Source: Hypericum androsaemum
Lineage: Eukaryota; Streptophyta; Magnoliopsida; Malpighiales; Hypericaceae
DNA: 64,000 nt
NCBI GenBank assembly: GCA_963995505.1
Contig: OZ023198.1
Location: forward strand, 8,981,141 to 9,045,140
Reading direction: 5' to 3'
Shown here: positions 59,813-64,000 of the stretch, piece after piece
Layout of the letters: each line of letters starts with the position of its first letter
Numbering within the stretch: the first letter of the stretch is position 1
Notes under the pieces: model-generated
Told to the model about the DNA's origin: nothing
Seen by the model: the letters and a program-made list of their open reading frames with translations, nothing else
Database searches by the model: none
Program-made: the position numbers and the translations under genes

Positions 59813-60211
59813 TTATTGGAGATTTTTCTCTCTCCTAGAAATTCTTCTAGTCTTGGAAGTTTTTTGGACTGTTGCGACCCCGCCAACTTGGGATGCCATC
59901 TGGGTCACCAAGTAAGAGTCACGTGTCCTCAAACCTTTAACACAAGCCACATTTAAATCTAAATCATATTCTACATTGTCATTAGCCATTAGACATAGGG
60001 GAGAAGTATCTGTTGGGTTCCCTGTTAGACATAGGGGAGAAGTATCTGTTGGGTTCCCTGTCACAGCAGGTCTGGCCCTATGCTCATTCATCATCATCTC
60101 TATCATGTCCACATCATCACTAATGTCAATAGTGACCAAAGCATCTTCATCCAATTGCATCCCTAGGTCAATCGGCTCCGGAACAGTAGGAGAGGTTGCC
60201 AGAGTTTTCAA
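59813..60211 (-). pseudogene. LINE ORF1 C-terminal part, with a 36-bp duplication
   Basis: A frame of 132 codons after the ORF1 stop, with no clear domain. Bases at about 59991-60026 are repeated immediately at about 60027-60062, so the translation repeats TGNPTDTSPLCL. This is probably the tail of ORF1 shifted by the lesion at 60228. Confidence 0.6.
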
Positions 60212-60227
60212 TCATGGCTAAAAAAAT

Positions 60228-61130
60228 TTACTTGAAAGTAGAGCTTGCCCCAGCCTCCTCCCGACTCCCCCCAACTTCCTTCTGCGACCTTCCATCAATA
60301 GCTTTCCCTCCAAAGTTTCCAATCTTAGGAACAATAGAGTTCCCCGGAGGGTTAGGTAGAATCGAACTCCCCGATGCATGCCGAGAGGACCAAAAGCTTG
60401 GTTTAGGCCTGAGAGAGGTACTTCCTGTGGAACTTCTTCTGTTGTATGAGTTATTCGCTTTTAACCAGTTGCCATAAGGATGTTGGCTAAGAGGCAAGTT
60501 CTTCATGGGTTCCCCAGAAATACCCTCTGTCAAACATGATCTACTAGTATGACCCACCCACCTGCAGTAGTAGTAGAAGTCTGGAAGCCGTTCATACTTG
60601 AACTTAATAGGGTTCGCCTCCAAATTTCCACGCTCTAAGCGAAAGCAATTAAGCAGAGGCTTAGTAATTTCAAACTTCACCTTAACACGCAACACACTCT
60701 CTAAATTATGTCCTTGTTCCAGAGAAAGATTAGTGTCCAGCATCCCCCCAAACTGTCCACCAATCAATTCGGCCATCTGAACAGAAAGACAATTTGGAGG
60801 AAGGCCATGAACTTGGATCCAGAACGGAGAAGAAGCAAAGGAGATCTCTGACCAATGGAGGTCAGGGTTCCAATCATTCAAAATGATTAAGTGGTCATCC
60901 ACCTCACTTTCAGTGGTTCCCCAAGATTTCAAAAGACTAACTTTGACAATATGTAATTTATAGGGCTTCTCAGCAACAATCTTACCAATGAGAATAAGGT
61001 CATTGACAAAAGAGTTGATGGATCTGCTGGTAGGGACTGCCAAAGTCGGTCCGAGATGAAGGGATTTGGTTTGAGCTAAGACCTCCTCCAGGGAAACAGG
61101 GGAAGACCACCCTCTTCTATCTTTATCCAT
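60228..61130 (-). pseudogene. LINE ORF1, DUF4283 and zinc-knuckle protein
   Basis: 300 codons from MDKDRRGWSS. The N-terminal DUF4283-like part is seen in LHLGPTLAVPTSRSINSFVN, WNPDLHWSEISFASSPFWIQ and VHGLPPNCLS, and is followed by the knuckle YERLPDFYYYCRWVGHTSRS (the usual FC...C..GH..C pattern, with one Cys position replaced by Y). These proteins bind LINE RNA. The frame ends at 60228 in a stop before the expected end. Confidence 0.85.
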
Positions 61131-61383
61131 AACAAAGATGAAACAATAAAAAGATAGATGGGAGAAGTAAATGAACCAGAGGAGAAGGAATCAGAGCATT
61201 TGAAAAGGGGAAGAGGGGAGGAGAAGAGGGTGTGTGGGTGAAGATGGAGATCCAGCCAGCAGCAAGGTCGAGGGAAAAAACATGGTCTTTAAGGCTAGAG
61301 AGGAAATTTCAGCTCACAGGGAGGAAAAGTTAGTTTGATACAGAAATGTTGAAAAAATATTCCATAATTATGAAGCCTATCTT

Positions 61384-61479
61384 GAAGCACACCATTCGCA
61401 AATAATTTTCTCACTTGAAAATTCTCTAATAATGTTATTCACATGATTTCAAACATTTTTAACTTAGTAAATTATGGTT
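61384..61479. other. intergenic spacer
   Basis: Short AT-rich sequence between the LINE target duplication and the next foldback element. Nothing seen. Confidence 0.4.
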
Positions 61480-61905
61480 TTGTTTTATTTTTTTCGGTGT
61501 GAATGTTAAAAATGATATTTTTTGTGACAAATTTTTTATTAGGTTTAGTTTGTCTCACCTGACCTTTCTATTTTAATGCTACGTCAGTATCATGTCATAT
61601 TTATGTATTCGAAGTGGCGCTAATATTAGAAACTTAAAAACCCTCAATTTGAGGTTTGCATAATTTGGATTTTAGGCATTTTTTAGATTAGGATTCAAAT
61701 TTGTGTTTTAAGCTTGCCACATCACTACCACTTAAGAGAGAGAAATATGATATGTCACTGACCTAACATTGAGATGGAAAGGCCAAGTGAGATAATCTAA
61801 TCCTCGTCAAAAAATTGTCACAAAAAATATCACTTTAAAAAATCTCTGTCATAAAAAATGTCACTTTATGATATCTCCGACACCTAAAAAGACAAAGTTA
61901 AACCA
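61480..61905. mobile_element. foldback MITE, diverged
   Basis: Inverted arms of about 110-130 bp (about 61490-61610 and 61735-61865) sharing GATATTTTTTGTGACAA, CTCACCTGACCTTTC-like and GTCAGT..ATGTCATATTT runs in opposite orientation. No coding. No clean target duplication was found, so the class is not assigned. Confidence 0.5.
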
Positions 61906-61984
61906 AAGGGTATTAATATAAAAATGCGTGAAATTATAGAATACTAAAATGAACTTTTTCCTTTTTAACTTTTTAAAGAGAAAT

Positions 61985-62765
61985 TTTCTTCGGGTCCCTA
62001 CTCTATGCACAAACTATTGATCCGGTCATCAAGTTCTTTCAAAAATTAATTTCTCATCCTTATTCTTTGGTTAATGTTACTTTAACGTAATCCGTCAATT
62101 TGTTAATGATGTTTATACCCTTTCAAAAAATTAGAAAACCAAAATTCATGCTCTCTCCTCGATGTCATAGGAGGAACTAGACAACAAGTTCTAGACCTTC
62201 ATTCGACGGCCCCATGAGGTGTAAGCAATTGTCCGCCAACCCAATCAGAGTGGGTAATCGAGAAGGCGAACGTTGGTTGTCAATCGAGAATGTGAACGTT
62301 GGTTGTCAATCGAGAATGTGAATGTTGGATATGTGGCCAATGAAGCAGCGAATAGAGACGCCGCTGATGAGGTCCCAGAGGCAGAGCTCGTCATTCCGTT
62401 GTAGGGTTTCGGTACCAAAGAATTAACTAAGTCTGAAGCTTATGGTGTTCTTTGAATTAGCTAAGTCCAAAGTCGTGGACAGAGAGACCTCTAGGAGGAG
62501 CAGGGTGGGCTCCGCTTCCAAACTCAGCGTCGAGAAGTTGCTCTTCGGTTCAGCAGGGAGGGAGGAAGGGGACATGGCGGTACGGGAAGGGGAAGAGAGA
62601 ATGAGAGGAAGGAGTTGGAAGTTTTTTTTTACAAGTATAAAGATAATTTCATATGACAAAAAAGAGAAAATTGACCGATGAGATTAACCAGGGACTGGAG
62701 AATAATATTTTGAAAGATCATAACTAATTTGTGCATATACATGAATCGGTGAACAATTTACCCTT
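61985..62765. mobile_element. diverged Mutator-like element with GC-rich core
   Basis: Degenerate inverted ends: GGGTCCCTACTCTATGCACA at the left and the complement of TTTGTGCATATACATGAATC at the right, with shared TTTCAAAA and CTTTGGTTAA-like runs. The interior (62190-62620) is GC-rich and has a tandem repeat GGTTGTCAATCGAGAATGTG (about 62271-62335). It may carry captured host sequence; no source recognised. Confidence 0.5.
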
Positions 62766-63404
62766 TTATAAATCTAAACGCCTCCTAACAAAATTCAAGT
62801 CTAGAATCTTAAATCTAAGTTTCTAAAGACAAATCAAGGTTCTTACCACGTGGTTTCACAACCGCCGTAGTGAATCTTGGCTTCGGAATCTGTAAAACGG
62901 ATCATCCATTGGGAGTGATTTTGAAGTAGCAAGGATATGCAATTTTTTTTCTTCCAAATTCTACTCTCCAAAGTCAAATGTTTTTTTAGAAAACTCGGAA
63001 TTGTCAATCCTAGCCTAGACAAAACTTAAAGGGAAAATTACTCTCAAGTTCCTCAGGTTTGTTTAAATATACTCAAAAGTCTCTTCTGTTCACAAAATAG
63101 ATTCTGACGTCCCTCTAGTTTGCTTTTATTATACTTTCGGATCTCTGGCGCACGTTAGCAGCTTTTTTTTTATTTTTGTCAATGAAATGACCAAAATACC
63201 CTTAGAACAAAAAATTAAAAACCGCTGACATCATCTCTTCTTCTTCCTCCTCTCTTCAATTTACAATTCCAAACTCTTAATCTTCTTCTTCTCATCGGGA
63301 CGACAGGGGAATAAAAAAACCCCTCAAAATTACACTAAAATCAACCCATATCATCGACTTCCTCCTAATTCTCTCTCTCTCCTCAAGAACAAATAATCTC
63401 CAAT

Positions 63405-63880
63405 CCCAATTCTATCTCTCTGCTTCTCCTGAGGAAGTCGATCTCTAGTGGGAGGTAGGATCTGAGGCCGTTCTCCATGAGGATGATCTCGTTGAAGTTG
63501 GACATGTTTCCGAGGCTCGCTGAAACAGCCGTGGAAGTTGTTGTTGGCGAGGCAGAGACCGGCGAGTTCCCGGTGCTCAGATCCAGCTCGAACAACAGCT
63601 TGTTGGCGAGGTAGAGATCGGCGAGTTCCCGTTGCTCAGATCCAACTCGAACAGCAGCTTGTTGGCGAGGCAGAGACATGGAAGCGGTTGGAGTTGACGT
63701 GGAAGAGGAGAACTAGTTGGGGTTTCCGGCAATGTCACCGTGGTTGAGGTCGACGCCAGCGACGGTGAGGATGGAGTAGTCATCGCAGACGTTGGGGCCC
63801 ACCCAGAAAAATTGACGGCTTTTTTTCGATGATGGAAGGAAGATGAACTAGTTTGGGGTCTGGTCATTGGAGAAGAAGAG
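63405..63880 (-). pseudogene. captured leucine-rich repeat extensin (LRX) fragments
   Basis: On the minus strand, pieces in shifting frames read GPNVCDD followed by TVAGVDLNHGDIAG (near 63770), FHVNSNRF (near 63690), LCLANNNFHGCF (near 63540) and SLGNMSNFNEIILMENGLRS followed by LPLEIDFL (near 63450). These follow in order the conserved N-terminal LRR domain of LRX proteins, which act at the cell wall with RALF peptides. A 59-bp tandem duplication (63541-63680) and several frame changes show it is not functional. Confidence 0.78.
63541..63680. repeat. 59-bp tandem duplication in the LRX fragment
   Basis: Units start at 63541, 63600 and 63659 with TTGTTGGCGAGG. Two full copies and one partial, a few substitutions apart. 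Confidence 0.9.
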
Positions 63881-64000
63881 TAATGTCACTATTTTTTTTG
63901 TTTTAAGGGTATTTTTGTCATTTCAATGACCAAAAAAGAAAAAAACTCATTTAGGGACCCGAAAGTATAATAAAATCAAACTAGAGGGACGTAATAATAT

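Larger units (their letters stand above)
55095..61365 (-). mobile_element. full-length L1-type LINE with RNase H domain
   Basis: 6.27 kb on the minus strand, flanked by the 18-bp target duplication AATTATGAAGCCTATCTT (55077-55094 and 61366-61383). The 3' end is a short poly(A) (T run at 55093-55103 on the plus strand). The order is a DUF4283/zinc-knuckle ORF1, endonuclease, reverse transcriptase, zf-RVT and RNase H, the usual plant L1 arrangement. All ORFs carry frameshifts or stops and a catalytic residue is changed, so it is dead. It is interrupted by a 218-bp hAT MITE. Confidence 0.95.
63030..64000. mobile_element. Mutator-like element carrying LRX gene pieces, cut by the window end
   Basis: The left inverted repeat begins AGGGAAAATTACTCTCAAGT at 63030. 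Its complement begins near 63945 (GGGACCCGAAAGTATAATAA) and runs off the window. Both arms resemble those of the element at 41064-42242. The interior codes in pieces for a leucine-rich-repeat extensin. No transposase is seen. This is the pattern called Pack-MULE. Confidence 0.82.

Noticed and set aside
1..64000. A new multi-gene defence, biosynthetic or regulatory system
   Set aside because: The host genes (SAURs, ABCG, EF-hand, secreted protein, SCAI) belong to known families and show no sign of working as one system. The unusual content is transposon-derived structure.

Overview
This is a nuclear genomic window from a flowering plant, most likely a eudicot. The evidence is split genes with GT-AG introns, SAUR, PDR/ABCG and SCAI-type genes, Ty1/copia and L1-type retroelements, Mutator-like foldback elements and a hAT element. 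Species cannot be assigned from the sequence alone. All gene models are hand-made splice reconstructions, supported by reading-frame continuity and family conservation, not by transcripts.

Left part (1-34.7 kb). A decayed Ty1/copia 3' end and its LTR (1-1858) is followed by a divergent SAUR gene (2349-2726). Then comes a tandem triplication, roughly 4490-26530. Each unit holds a non-coding block, a SAUR gene and a copy of the last exon of a PDR-type ABC transporter. Unit 3 runs into the complete transporter gene (20 exons, 1377 codons, minus strand, 26099-34653). Units 1 and 2 keep only the orphan last exon. Unit 1 also has a 91-bp minisatellite and a triply damaged SAUR. Unit 2 was hit by a Mutator-like foldback element with a (CCT)n core (9498-10336) and by an 8.75-kb Ty1/copia element (12617-21368). 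The copia element lies between the presumed TATA box and the ORF of the second SAUR. Its interior is rearranged, with inverted segments and two palindromes, while its LTRs are nearly identical and flanked by a 5-bp target duplication.

Middle part (34.7-47 kb). This is gene-poor DNA with a hAT element (38145-39609), two nested Mutator-like elements (40750-43007, the inner one carrying an N-terminal farnesyl-diphosphate-synthase-like fragment), and a 5'-truncated LINE (43558-46135) that is itself interrupted by another Mutator-like element.

Right part (47-64 kb). Three host genes lie close together: a partial-looking EF-hand gene (47049-47705, plus), a small secreted six-cysteine protein of five exons (48321-49375, minus), and a SCAI/DUF3550 homologue of ten exons (50039-54727, minus). 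A full-length but mutated L1-type LINE with an RNase H domain and an 18-bp target duplication (55095-61365) sits about 370 bp upstream of the SCAI start codon. It contains a 218-bp hAT MITE related to the hAT element at 38 kb. The window ends in further foldback elements, the last carrying pieces of a leucine-rich-repeat extensin (LRX) gene.

I see no new biochemical system. The most interesting content is structural: the triplication with an orphan exon, the rearranged copia element, and a cluster of Mutator-like elements carrying host-gene fragments.
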